NCBI RefSeq assembly: GCF_000143415.4 | Contig: NW_003314309.1 | Span: 1,177,199-1,241,198, forward strand | Origin: Selaginella moellendorffii | Taxonomy: Eukaryota; Streptophyta; Lycopodiopsida; Selaginellales; Selaginellaceae | Direction of reading: 5' to 3' | DNA: 64,000 nucleotides | In this document: positions 45,471-56,850 of the stretch, in pieces | Position numbering within the stretch: position 1 is the first letter of the stretch | Layout: each line of letters starts with the position of its first letter | The notes under the pieces: generated by a model | Seen by the model: the letters and a program-made list of their open reading frames with translations, nothing else | Told to the model about the DNA's origin: nothing | Databases searched by the model: none | Program-made: the position numbers and the translations under genes

Positions 45471-47084
45471 TTTATAATATTTACATGTTTCTAGAGTTTT
45501 TCATATAAAACGAAATGAATTTCTATATGATTATACTAAGAAATAAATTTTTGGAAAATGTATAATATGTGTGTGTGTGTGTGTGTGGAAAAATTGCTTA
45601 GAACAGCATGACAATATTTTAAATTGGGATGAAATTTCAGGCTTTATAAATATACATTACATCTCAGCACCAGAAGCTATATGGTAATTTTTCAAATTCA
45701 AAATGCATAAATATTTTTAATATTAACTTCTTTATAAATTGTTGAGCCTATTTGATATGTATTTTATTCAATATAATTTTAAAATTTAATTTTACTTGTA
45801 AATAAAATAATACTAAATTATATTTCAGTAAAATTTTGTTGTTCACACCAATATGATTAAAATTGAACAACTTAAAAATATAACACAAACATTATCATTG
45901 TAAATATGGACATAGCATCCAAAAAAACTATACTTTAAATTGAGATTATTGATAAAACTAAAAAGTATATGAAGGTGAGCAATTAAGACAATAATAAATT
46001 ACGCATGTGGTTTTAATGTATTTTTTAATTCATTTATTGAAAACATAATAAAAGTTTAACCATTATATGGTTAAGTTTTTATTCTAAAGTTTTATGAATA
46101 TAATTACATAATATATTTATCCTTCCTCAGTAATTTATATCACTTATTTGTTTTTTCAAAATTTAGGGTAACAAATAATAAAATTTGAAAATTATATTCT
46201 TCAAAACATAAACACAAAATTTATAATTAGAATTAAATTTTAATTCAATATTAAATAACACTTTTATTTTTAGAATTATCAGTGTTAAGATCTATAAATA
46301 TATTTATATATATACATGTATTACCCTACTTAGGTAATACACTAATTATAGTACAACATATGGATCATCCTAAAAAACTTTATTTTTTAGAGATAAATTG
46401 CAATGCCCCTCATCTCCACCAATGTGACTAAATGGGAATAAATATATTAATTAGGGTTAAGATCCCTACTTATATACAAATAATATTTTGTTCTAATATT
46501 CTATAAATGACTAATTTTTCCATTCTACTTTAGTCACTTAACCCACATCCAACCACTTGAAAGAGTCTCATTCACCATAAATCCTATTCTAGATTTAGGG
46601 CTTAACCTTGCACTTGGTCCAAGTGCTTTATATATTCAATCCCATGAGCACACTCAACAACTACCTACATATCAACCAATGTCCCTTTTTCCATCCCCAC
46701 CAAGTTCTGTTTCATCCATGATTGTGCTTGCCAACATTGCCACTGGGTTAAGGCCCAAAGGCCTGACCATTAAATTCCACTTACCTTTGGGACTTTCACC
46801 ATGTGAACATATCTTTGGTCACTACACCAGAAGATTTTTTTTTTTTCTTTCATAGGATTTTAGGACAATATTTTGAAACACAATAGCCCTACACAAGCTT
46901 TGTGGATACTCTCCTTACCTCCCACCTTTGGATGGGGCTAAAACAAGGTTCCTTTAAGCCATACCAAGTATCCAACTAGGTAATCCTACCTACACTTGGA
47001 TTGGGAGCATTGAACATTTAATCTTTTGGGGGAATTAAAGTTGGCTCTTGAACACTTCACTAAGTTTCCTCACTTGTTAATCTA
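45471..47084. other. AT-rich tail of unit B and spacer
   Basis: The first part matches 40431-41000 and 50700-51300. 46400-47080 is unique lower-AT DNA without a supported gene. Confidence 0.6.
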
Positions 47085-47552
47085 TCCCGAGTGCCTATTA
47101 CCTTTGTCTCAACTGTGGGCTGGCTGCTTGTATGCCATCTAGCCAATCCAAAATCTCCAACCTGTTACCATATAAGTAATCTAGAAATCATATAGTAACA
47201 ATGGTAAATATCTCACCATTGGAGCATAGTCATGTGTGAGAAGAATGTTGTGTGGCCTGAGATCTCTGTGAATTACATAGTTCCAACGCGGCATTCCTCG
47301 TGAAGATATCGCATCGCTCTGGCAGCCCCCAAAGCGATTCCCTCTCTTGCACACCATGGTAGCACCGTGTTTTTGCCTGTCACCATTGTCACATGTGTAT
47401 TTCAGTGTTTAGAAAAAGAAACGAAAAGCCAAATAAGTGATAGCCGAGTGACTTGTTGCACACAAACTCGTAAACGAGCATTCTCTTTCCATTCGACGCA
47501 AAATCCTAGCAAAGTTACCAGGTTTCGGTGCTGTGCTCCACTCAGAACCTCT
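47085..47552 (-). pseudogene. Inverted fragment of the USP-kinase gene
   Basis: This segment is the reverse complement of about 55381-55857 in the kinase gene at 53976-56496, including two introns, so it is a DNA copy. It covers the kinase part from [14 protein letters not shown] through [11 protein letters not shown] to the DFG exon. An indel before the HRD codons breaks the frame (an ATG-TAA follows VGT). Confidence 0.9.
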
Positions 47553-47979
47553 GCGTGCCAATGGCTTCAGGAGTGCATTTGTCGTTCCCATCGTCTAGAT
47601 TCTTCACAATTCGCGAGCATTCGGCTGTGCCTTAGTTTAGTTGCTCTTGAGTCCTCATGTTTTTTGTTTCTGTAGATATGGCATGCTTATTTTCTTCTTC
47701 TCTTTTTTTCTTCGTGTTGTAGCTACTGTAGGTAGAGTTACCTCGTGTTATTTATTTCTTTGTCTTGTTAGTTTCCTCACACTTTTGTACATCTCAGATT
47801 TTTTTTGTGTCTTTTCAGGAAAAACGAAATTTATCCGCTGCTGCTTGGTGGTGGTGTTAGATGTTTGTTTAGATGTTTCCAACTTGGAGAATTCATCCAT
47901 AGCCGAAGTTTTGGTTGGCACGCTGCTGGACATCATGCAGCAGTGTTCTTCTCACCTGGACTTTTCTTCCAAGAAAAGG
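47553..47979. other. T-rich spacer
   Basis: No gene is supported. Open frames are Phe/Leu-rich and low in complexity. Confidence 0.4.
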
Positions 47980-48690
47980 TAGTCGCTCAACAATCTGAGA
48001 CGACTCTGGTGCCAACTTGTTGGAGTAGTGATGTGATAAGGAGCTTTGTTCCCGAAATTGTGGAGCTTCTTGCCAATAGCATCCAGAACCTGGCTTTCCA
48101 TGAGTGGGAAATCAAAGAATAGGTATCTCTTTCTCTTCTTTTTTCTTCTTACGGGCTTGATTGGATCCACAGGCTGACATCTTGAGAGAAGAGATTAAAG
48201 ATATTGGTGAAAGATCCTCCTCAAGGGCCCCTTGGCAAAGTGCTGGTGGCAAGCGAGTCCTCGTTGGATAAACTCTGACTCTCGTGCTTTTCACGAGTTT
48301 CTAGCTTTCTCATGTCTTCCTGCTTTCGTTATTCTTCTGTTTTTCTAACAGCAGGGAGAGATTTTGTAGGCAAACTAAACAGCTTCACGGATGGTTTTTG
48401 CTGGGTTTGGCGTCGAGCACGACTGTTTTCTCTCGCTGGTGGAACCGTTGTTTGAGGGCATGCCTCTGGTGGCGCCTCCAGAAGTGGCGCCTTCAAGGCG
48501 AGAGTGATGTAAGAGTTTTTCCTTTCTTTCATTTTTGTGTTTTCTCTTTGTTAAATGGATCTAACTCTTTCATTTTTAAGCAGACTACGTGGGTTTCCAT
48601 CGCTTTTGAAATCCCTGGTGGCTGAAGAAACGAACGCGATGCTGTTGCGGCAACTGTGTTATAGGTAAAGATTCCCTTCTTTCTCAAGTT
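47980..48690 (+). pseudogene. Mitochondrial processing peptidase alpha relic on the plus strand
   Basis: Plus-strand order: RSFVPEIVELLANSIQN, LAFHEWEIKE followed by TAG at 48120, ADILREEIKDI exon near 48175, a FFLAGSG-equivalent exon near 48390-48510, and TTWVSIAFEIPGG near 48585. It meets the oppositely oriented copy at about 48690, in the middle of the gene, creating an inverted junction. Confidence 0.8.
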
Positions 48691-50060
48691 TGCTCTATGT
48701 TATTGAAACTGCAAAGGAACTCTTTTAATTGCAAGAAAGGTTTTAAATTGATAGAAATATGAAAACTTTGTGATATACGTACCGTCGCTGTAGCAAGCCA
48801 TCTTCTCCGCAACTTTACAAAGGTCATCAAAAGTGCTCATGGACTGCGTTCATAAATTCTTTTGCAGGCTTCCTGTCCCCAAAATAAAAAGCTCACAAAA
48901 TAATTTACAAATTACGTAGTCTCTAACCTGCAACCATAGGTGAGAATTTGCCGACCAATGTCCACAACCACCTATAAGAAAATATATAGTTCATCTATGC
49001 ATAGAGACGGGAAATAAGGAACCCAAGACTCTGAGATTCACCAAAACAAGTGAAATGGTTGCATTCTTCGTCGACTACAATGGAAAGAACGTTTATAGAG
49101 AAGTGAAAAAAGAGAGTTCCAAGTTGAGTACCTTCTCCAGGTTCTGCCACAAAAATAATCTCGTCTCCTATAATATCTACCAGTCCGTCTACAAACTTGT
49201 GCTCCTAGATAAACAGCACAAGAACACGCGTATGAGACAAATATTACTCGAGAGCTACTCACAGAAGACGTGTGGATCCCAAACAAGCCGGAGTCATTGT
49301 ACGCAGTAAAATTTTCCACCTTGGGATGGACGCGAGTATCTTGACGTCACTGCCAAACTAAGTAAGAACACAAGAACCAAACCACGATTCATACATACAC
49401 AATCTGGAATGGATGCCCTTGCCCGGGCCCCCGGTTGAAAACGAGCCGTCTAAAACGAAAAAAAGAAAGAAAGAAAGAAACACAAAGTTTGAGCATAAAC
49501 ATTTTCTTCCAGAAAACTTGAGAAAGAAGAGGAAGCTTTACCTGTAACACATTTACTGCAACAGCATCGCGTTCGTTTCTCCAGCCACCAGGGTTTTCAA
49601 AAGCGATGAAAACCCACGTAGTCTGCTTAAAAATGAAAGAGTTAGATCCATTTAGACTTCCAACAGAGAGATAAAATGAAAGAAAGGAAAAACTCTTACA
49701 TCACGCCTACAAACATACAACCAACATACTCAGACTTTGCAGGCTCTGGAGGCGCCACCAGAGGCATGTCCTCAAACAACGGTTTCACCAGCGAGATTCT
49801 CGATGCCAGACCCAGCGAAAACCACCGTGAAGCTGTTAGGCAGGAAGACATGAGAAAGCTAGAAACTCATGAAGGGCACGAGAGTCGAGTTTATCCAACG
49901 AGGACTCGCTTGCCACCAGAGTTTTGCCAAGAGGGCCCTTGTAACCAGCGGGATGCAAAGCTTCCAGAAGCACTGCTTGTGAATCTTTGGCAATATCTTT
50001 AATCTCTTCTCTCAAGATGTCAGCCTGTGGATCCAATCAACTCCGTAAGAAAGAAAAAAA
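48691..50060 (-). pseudogene. Mitochondrial processing peptidase alpha relic (unit C)
   Basis: Minus-strand order from 50036: ADILREEIKDIAKDSQAVLL, LHPAGYKGPLGKTLVASESS, then KHDYFLSL-like sequence near 49800, TTWVFIAFENPGGWRNERDA near 49600, NFTAYNDSGLFGIHTSS near 49290, EHKFVDGLVD near 49190, IGRQILTYG near 48945, and FDDLCKVAEKMACYS near 48820. Conserved words LLEALHPAGY and ASESSLDKLD are typical of plant MPP alpha. Several exon borders survive; indels break the frame. Confidence 0.85.
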
Positions 50061-50114
50061 AAAAGAGAAAGACATACCTGTTCTTTGGTTTCCCACGCAC
50101 TCAGGAACAAGGCT

Positions 50115-50345
50115 GTAAATTTTTTTGTGAGCTTTTTATTTTGGGGACAGGAAGCCTGCAAAAGAATTTATGAACGCAGTCCATGAGCACTTTTGATGAC
50201 CTTTGTAAAGTTGCGGAGAAGATGGCTTGCTACGGCGACAGTACGTATATCACAAAGTTTTCATATTTCTGTCAATTTAAAACCTTTGTCGCAGTTAAAA
50301 GAGTTGCTCTTCTTGACAAAGTTTCTTCGCGGTTTCAATAACATA
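50115..50345 (+). pseudogene. MPP alpha last-exon scrap, inverted
   Basis: On the plus strand, KEF, then FDDLCKVAEKMACYGD at 50188-50238 and an intron-like GTACGT...GCAG, duplicate the distal end of the copy whose minus-strand version lies at about 48720-48890. Confidence 0.75.
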
Positions 50346-51977
50346 GAGCATAAACTTTTAATAATAATTGATAGTAATTCGGTTTTAACAAAAGTGATTT
50401 TGGTAAATGTATTAAAATTATTCTAAATTAGACGAAAAGTAATCTTCATTCGTTTAGGGTTCTTGGCGAGTGAGGAAATTGAACTTTTTGAAATAATTAC
50501 ATCTCATATAATATGTGAATATTGTAAGCCAAATAGTCCTTTCCTGAAAAAACTTTCTCAGAAGGTTATCCTATAAAACTTAACTTATTAATTGATATTA
50601 TAACATGTAAGGGTTTTATTAATATTGAATTTTAAGCAACTATAAAAATCATTACCTATCTATTTTCATATATTAATATTATACTACAACTATTGAAATC
50701 CATGCAATAGCTCAACAATTTGACAATATTTTAAATTGGGATGGAATTTCAAGCTTTATAAATATATGTTACATCTTAATACCAGAATCAATATAAGGAT
50801 TTTTCAAATTCGAAATGCATTAATATGCATCAATTCTTTATAAATTGTTGTATTTTCAAGCCTATGTGTTATATATATTTTATCCAATATAATTTTAAAT
50901 TGTAAATCAAATAATAATAAATTATATTTCAAGTAAACTTTTGTTGTTCACAACAATATGATTAAAATTGAACAACTTAAAAATGTAACACAACAAACAT
51001 TGTGAACATTATCACTGTAAATATTGAGATGATATCGCAAAACACTATAATTTAAATTAAGATTATTATGAAGTTGAACAATTAAGTAAAAATTAACTTA
51101 CTCATATGGCTTTAATGTATTTTATTAATTTATTTATTGAAAACATTGAATTTAAAAGTTTAACCATTATAAGGATAATTGTTTTTATAAAATTTTGTGA
51201 ATATAATTACATGATATATTTATCCTTCCTCAGTAATTTACATCAATTGTTTTTTTTCAAATTTTGGGTAACAAAGAATAAAATTTGAAAATTATATTCT
51301 TCAAAACACAAATACAAACTTTACAACCAGAATTAAATTTTAATTCAACATTTAACAACATTTTTATTTTAGAATTATCAGTGATTATTTTGAGTATATA
51401 AATAAATTGCTATGTGTTGCATGTAGCAATGCTTGGTTTAGTTAATAGTAATTTTATTATTACTTATTAATCAATTGATAAAATAAAGTTTACATTAAGA
51501 AAGTTTATAAATTATAAATACGAGATTAATCTAAATGAATAACAACCATTAAATGGTAAAATATCCTAGAATATTTAAGCATATTCTAGATATATCCTGC
51601 TTAAGCAAACCAAAAATAACTAACTTAACTATTTAACTGCAAAACCAACCTTCACTCTGGAAAATAGATACTAAGAATTGATGTTAGTAAGTACATCACT
51701 TGCTCATCCTGTGAAAAATAAGCTCAAAAGTGATAATTTGTAGTCAACTCTAGCACAAATTTCCCTGCCTGGTTCTCCAACGTCAAAAGATAGACATTTG
51801 CGTGGAAAGAGAGTGATGCTTGATCACAACTGCATGTACAGAAATAACAAAACCAAGTGCCACTTTCATCCGTCACACGCCGACCACAAGCACCATGTAT
51901 TTATGGAGGTGGAGCTCCACTCTTTCGAGCCTTACTCTGCACACCTGACATCATCTCCTCGGGTCAAAGAGAGAGTT
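50346..51977. other. AT-rich tail of unit C and spacer
   Basis: About 50700-51300 matches the tails of units A and B. No gene is seen. The dispersed element copy 2 lies at its end. Confidence 0.6.
51408..51611 (-). repeat. Dispersed AT-rich element, copy 2 (inverted)
   Basis: Reverse complement of 22976-23279 with a shorter middle. It shares GCTTAAGCAAACC at one end and TGTTGCATGTAGCA at the other, plus AACAACCATTAAATGG inside. Confidence 0.7.
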
Positions 51978-53755
51978 TCAAATCTCTCCTACCTGGCCAT
52001 AGCCAGACCATCGAGAGACAGGAACAATGCTGTGAAGACACAGGGAAGAGATGACTGCAGTGAGATGGGAAACGTTCACGAAAGATGCTCCTTCCGTGCT
52101 TTCGGTCCAAGAACATTTCAGCCTGCAACAAATAATTGTTAAGGAGACTAGATAGTTTTTCTTTTACCTTCCACCAGTATCTGTATAAGTAGCAAGGCCG
52201 GATATAAACACAAGTTGTCCGGAATAAACCTCGCCAAAAGACCTGCCAGCCAAAGTCACTCTCAGAAAAAATCAAAACTAAAAGAAAAACAATTAAACAT
52301 TTTTACCAGCTCTCCAGCATGAACTAAAGCTCAATCTCGATAATTCCCGTGTCGTCGTTAATAGACAGTATAAATGGTTGCTTGGCAGATGAAATCTGAC
52401 AACCAACAAACGCTGCTGTACCATAAACTGCAAGGTTGAACATCTTCGGTCTCAAGTCCTTTACCAGAAGCTACGTAAGTTACACACGTCAGTCAGTAGG
52501 AATGAGAAAATTTGCATTATACATACACGAGCGGGGAAATGGTTGAGATCAACAGCACCGTGTGGGTTGCGTGGAATTAGCACTTCCGATCCAAGACATG
52601 TTTCGTGATCAGACGCTACTGTCACCTTTGACAACGATTCGAAGATTATTCCGAAGTAAACGCAGTTTTACCTCTTGCTCGAGTTGAAGACAGGGCGGCA
52701 CACAATCGATCCGAGTGCATGTTCCAGACTCCAGGCTTATCTCCATTGTGTCACAGTTTACAAAGGGTCGTTCAAGGGCCAACATGCTTCCGTCACTGCA
52801 ATCACGTAAAACATGTTCACTACAAAAGCAGAAAGCCTGATACGAAACTTTAGCAAATTGGCAATAGGAACCTGGTCATTCCACAGGACGAATGGCACCG
52901 TGATTTCCTCACTATCAACAAGCAAGATTGTTTTCCATCTTCTGTCGCCGTTCGTCTCAGTCTCCATGGACTTTTCGTCACAAAGTGATTAAGCCATACT
53001 CGATCGATCACGCGAAACAACACTTGGCATAAATATGGTAATCTCCGGCAGCTCCACGTTGTATAGACGGGAAAGTGTCAGAGAGAAACTGCGCGCCGAG
53101 CAGCATTGCATCGTGTTCTTGGTCCTGCGTAGAAAACAGTAGCTAACTCACAAAAAATCAAACATTCACTGCACCTCGCCAAGGTGCTCTGTGGGTAAAA
53201 GACGCGGAGCACACGATCCAGCTCCAACTCTCAGCCTACAACCTGTCATGCGTAGATCTCGACCTCTCTTAATAGTTCCCTCCTCATCTTGTACCATGTC
53301 AAAAAATCTATGAACAAAAGAAGCCATCAACAAAAAAAGGTAAAGACGAATACCAGAAGTTCTTGGCTTACTTTCGGTGCAGATAGTGGTCGACTGTGTT
53401 CCCGCTGGAAAGATCTCCAAGCGTAAGAAGATAGCTATTACTCCCTGGAAACTTTGTGTGTGATACCATCAATCAATCGAGAATGCAAGCTAAATGAGCT
53501 TACCAGGCAAGACGTGGATGTCCAGAACAACGACCTCCATTACGGCATCCAAACAAACCTCACCTGGAAGAGCTCCGCGAGAAGAATCCCTTCCGTGACC
53601 CCGCGGGGATGAGCTTGGCAGCACGACAAGACGCAGGACATCATCCACGCCCATCCGGGCATCGCCGCGCCATCGTCGTGCCGCCGCCGGTACTCCTCGA
53701 GCTCCTTCCTCGCCCATTCTATAAACCCTAGAATATCATTTCCCGCCATCGCCAT
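51978..53755 (-). CDS. Putative OB-fold protein, multi-exon, unknown function
   Basis: A minus-strand gene with many short exons, only partly joined. It starts MAMAGNDILGFIEWARKELE at 53755. Later exons read VMEVVVLDIHVLPGSNSYLL and TLGDLSSGNTVDHYLHR (joined in frame), GRDLRMTGCRLRVGAGS, HDAMLLGAQFLSDTFPSIQ, KTILLVDSEEITVPFVLWND, LALERPFVNCDTMEISLESG, NLAVYGTAAFVGCQ, PFILSINDDTGIIEIE, FGEVYSGQLVFISGLATYTD and VNVSHLTAVISSLCLHSIVP, with a stop at 51978. The strand patterns ending in a short acidic loop (NDDTG) look like OB folds of single-strand DNA-binding proteins. I could not name the family. Exon borders near 53560 and 52850 are uncertain. Confidence 0.5.
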
Positions 53756-53975
53756 TCCAAATTTACACACGGGTAAAGTTATAAGCAGCCAGTGGACGAG
53801 AATCCCGATGTTCCCTTGTCTCTTACCTCTTTGTTTACTCTCTTTGCTCGATACTTGTGGAATCCCGGCCTTAGAATCTCTTCCTTCTCCCAAGAAAGGA
53901 TTCCAGGGTCATCACCCCGAGAGGAGAATTCAAGCAAAGATCTATCACAAGATCAAAGGGAACTAGAAAGAAGAA
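53756..53975. promoter_or_regulatory. Bidirectional promoter, 220 bp
   Basis: The start codons of the OB-fold-like gene (minus) and the USP-kinase gene (plus) are 220 bp apart and divergent, so both promoters and leaders must share this interval. No clear TATA box is seen. Confidence 0.6.
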
Positions 53976-56496
53976 ATGGATCGAAAATCTTTGTCTAGTG
54001 TTCCTTTGCCGAGCAACATAGCCATACTTTCGGGCAGCACTGTGCCTGGCCATTTTTCTTCTACTTCTAGTTCTACTGCTACTACTACTACTCTTCCTTC
54101 GAATCGAAACATTGTGGTAATTTTTGATGCGTCGAGGGAGATGTCAAGCATCGCTGTGGAGTGGACGTTGGAGAGAATTCTTCAGCATGGGGATGTCTTG
54201 ACACATCTTGGGATTTTACCGCAAACAGTCACAGGAATTGCAAAACTCAGTAAGTTTTTCGCTTCTTTTTTGCCTTTTATTTTAATATTTATTGTTTAGT
54301 GCGATACAAGCCCCAGAAGGGGACTGAACAGTCTATCGTTGGCAACCAGGATGAGGAAATTTGTAAGAAACTGAAGCTCTACAGCTTAATTCTCAGTGAT
54401 ATTCAAAAGGCATGCGAGGATCTAAACGTAAGAAATCATTCTAAACTTTTGGTTTTTTTTTTAATGTATATTCTTTTTAACAGGCTAGTTTAGATCTTCG
54501 AATTGTTACTGGGTATCCACTGAATCTAGTTGCTGTGACCGAAATAAGAAAACTACAGCCTACATGGGTTATTCTAGACAGGTTTTTTTTTTCTTCTTCT
54601 TCTTCTGTTTTTTAGGTCCTCATACTATGAATCTGGATAGAAATATGAAGAGACATCGCAAGCATATAAACGACCAGCTCTCCTGCAACATGATTCTCAT
54701 GGATCGGAACAACGAAGGCAAAATTCTCAAGCTTTGTGCCCCGGTGGTGTTGGGACCATCTCTCCAGTTCCAAGACATCTCCTCCGACTCCCAAATCCTC
54801 GACACAGTTGGAAAGTATCGTCACTTTTCATCCTCCGGAGGGGATTCGGACAGCGATACGATCCTCACACACAGTAAACACGGTGAATAGAATTTTCGTT
54901 ATTTACATTATTATATTCAATTTTTCCATGGTTTCATGTTCAAAGCACGCAGAGGAGGAACATCAAATAACAGTGTCACTGTTGATCCTGGCCCGAGTGA
55001 GAATGCGGCAGTGGAGTTGGACGCTGTACTGCCGAGAGAATTGGATGAAACCAACACTGCAATCAAGCTGGATAAAGAGAAACTTACGACTGATGAAGCG
55101 ATCACCGAGGACACCATCCTCTTCCCAAAACCCGGGAGCTCGGCACTGCCACTTTGCTCGATTTGCAAGCACAAGCCCCGCGATTTCAAGAGACAGACGA
55201 GAGAGTTTACGTATTCTGAGCTGGAGGAGGCGACAGACAATTTCTCGCATGCCAACTTTCTGGCCGAGGGAGGATTTGGGTTTGTGTACAAGGGCGTTCT
55301 CAAAGGTGGCCAACACATTGCCGTGAAGCAACACAAGCTCGCCAGCACGCAAGGAGGGAGGGAGTTTTGTGCAGAGGTCAAGGTTCTGAGTGGAGCACAG
55401 CACCGAAACCTGGTAACTTTGCTAGGATTTTGCGTTGAGGGTGGCAAGAGAATGCTCGTTTACGAGTTTGTGTGCAACAAGTCACTGGACTATCACTTAT
55501 TTGGTACTTTCTTTTCTTTTCTTTTCTTTTTTTTCTAAACACTTGGCTTTGACATGTGACAATGGTGGCAGACAAAAACACGGTGCTACCATGGTGTGCA
55601 AGACAGGGAGTCGCTTTGGGGGCTGCCAGAGCGATGCGATATCTTCACGAGGAATGCCGGGTTGGAACTATAATTCATAGAGATCTCAGGCCACACAACA
55701 TTCTTCTCACACATGACTATGCTCCAATGGTAACCATTGTTACTATATCGTTTCTAGATTACTTATATGGTACCAGGTTGGAGATTTTGGATTGGCTAGA
55801 TGGCATACAAGCAGCCAGCCCGCAGTTGAGACGAAGGTAATTGGCACACTCGGGTAAGAAACCAAAACTCCTATGTTATTTTAATATGACATTTAATGTT
55901 TAGAATTGAAGGTATTTGGCTCCGGAGTATGCTTCAAGTGGACAAGTTACAGAGAAAGCCGACGTGTATTCGTTTGGTGTGATTTTACTCGAAATGGTCA
56001 CAGGCCGGAGATCACTAGATATATCCCTGCCTCATGCAGAACAATGTCTCACAGAATGGGTAAGATTCATTTTTTAAAAAATTTCTATTTAATATTAATT
56101 ACAGGCTCGTCCAAAACTCGATGTAAGAGATGCCGATTCTTTACTGGATCCACGACTGGTTAAAGATTTACTCCAGGAGTCACAGCTTTACGAGATCCAA
56201 GCAATGGTCCACGCAGCGGCATTTTGCCTAAGAAGAGAACCCTCGCAAAGGCCAAGAATGAGTCAGGTTGATACTTACGAAGAAAAATCATGAACTTACA
56301 AGGTTGACATTGTTGCATGTAGGTGTTGCGAATTTTGGAAGGCGAGAGAGGTGAAGCACCCACCATAGCTCTAACAATGTCTACCACCTGGGATCCCACA
56401 ACCAAGAGCCGGATCCCACGAGTTCCAAGCAATACCACGCCCAAAAGTCCGAGCAAGCAAAGCTTTCTCTCATATAATGAGATGATCACCAGCTAG
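53976..56496 (+). CDS. USP-domain receptor-like cytoplasmic kinase
   Basis: Ten exons (53976-54249, 54300-54427, 54484-54581, 54641-54882, 54946-55503, 55572-55729, 55777-55853, 55912-56059, 56105-56266, 56323-56496) join to 2019 bp, 672 residues. The N-terminal third has the universal-stress-protein fold seen in the Arabidopsis At1g55200/At3g13690 group ([32 protein letters not shown]). The kinase domain begins near residue 335 ([20 protein letters not shown]). Seen: GGFGFVYKG loop, IAVKQHK lysine, [13 protein letters not shown] with the catalytic Asp, GDFGLARWH, and [20 protein letters not shown]. Key residues are intact, so it may be active, though some relatives are annotated inactive. 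There is no signal peptide or membrane span. Confidence 0.9.
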
Positions 56497-56629
56497 ATGG
56501 CATGAGCTATCATGAAAGTTGACTATAGGTAATATACTCAAGAGAAAAAGAGAAACTATTATTCGTGATGTTGTTACAAGAAGCTACTATAATCCAAAGT
56601 CATACAAATAGCTTCTCAGGATCAAAGTT
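56497..56629. other. Kinase 3' flank
   Basis: A short AT-rich stretch and likely 3' UTR. Confidence 0.4.
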
Positions 56630-56850
56630 TCAAAGAGTGATCTTGGCTGGCGGCATCCATCGCAAAGAACTCGGAGATCACCTCCAGCGGCATGCCTTTC
56701 GTTTTGACAGGGTGAAGATCCAGGGCACTAACACCACCACCGCAAAGCAGCCAAACAAGCCACCGATTCCCAGCACCCCGCGGAGCTTCAGGCACATCTT
56801 GGTGAGGAGGATGTTGCAAGTCCATAAATGTCAGGTTCATTAAATTCAAA
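56630..56850 (-). pseudogene. Tonoplast sugar transporter (TMT/TST type) C-terminal fragment
   Basis: On the minus strand, GIGGLFGCFAVVVLVPWIF resembles the last membrane helix, and after a one-base frame change VKTKGMPLEVISEFF matches the conserved ETKGMPLEVITEFF tail of plant tonoplast monosaccharide transporters. The rest of the gene is absent. Confidence 0.6.

Noticed and set aside
47553-48000. Plus-strand 113-codon frame as a membrane-protein gene
   Set aside because: The hydrophobicity comes from T-rich DNA; its end runs into the MPP-alpha relic in a wrong frame.
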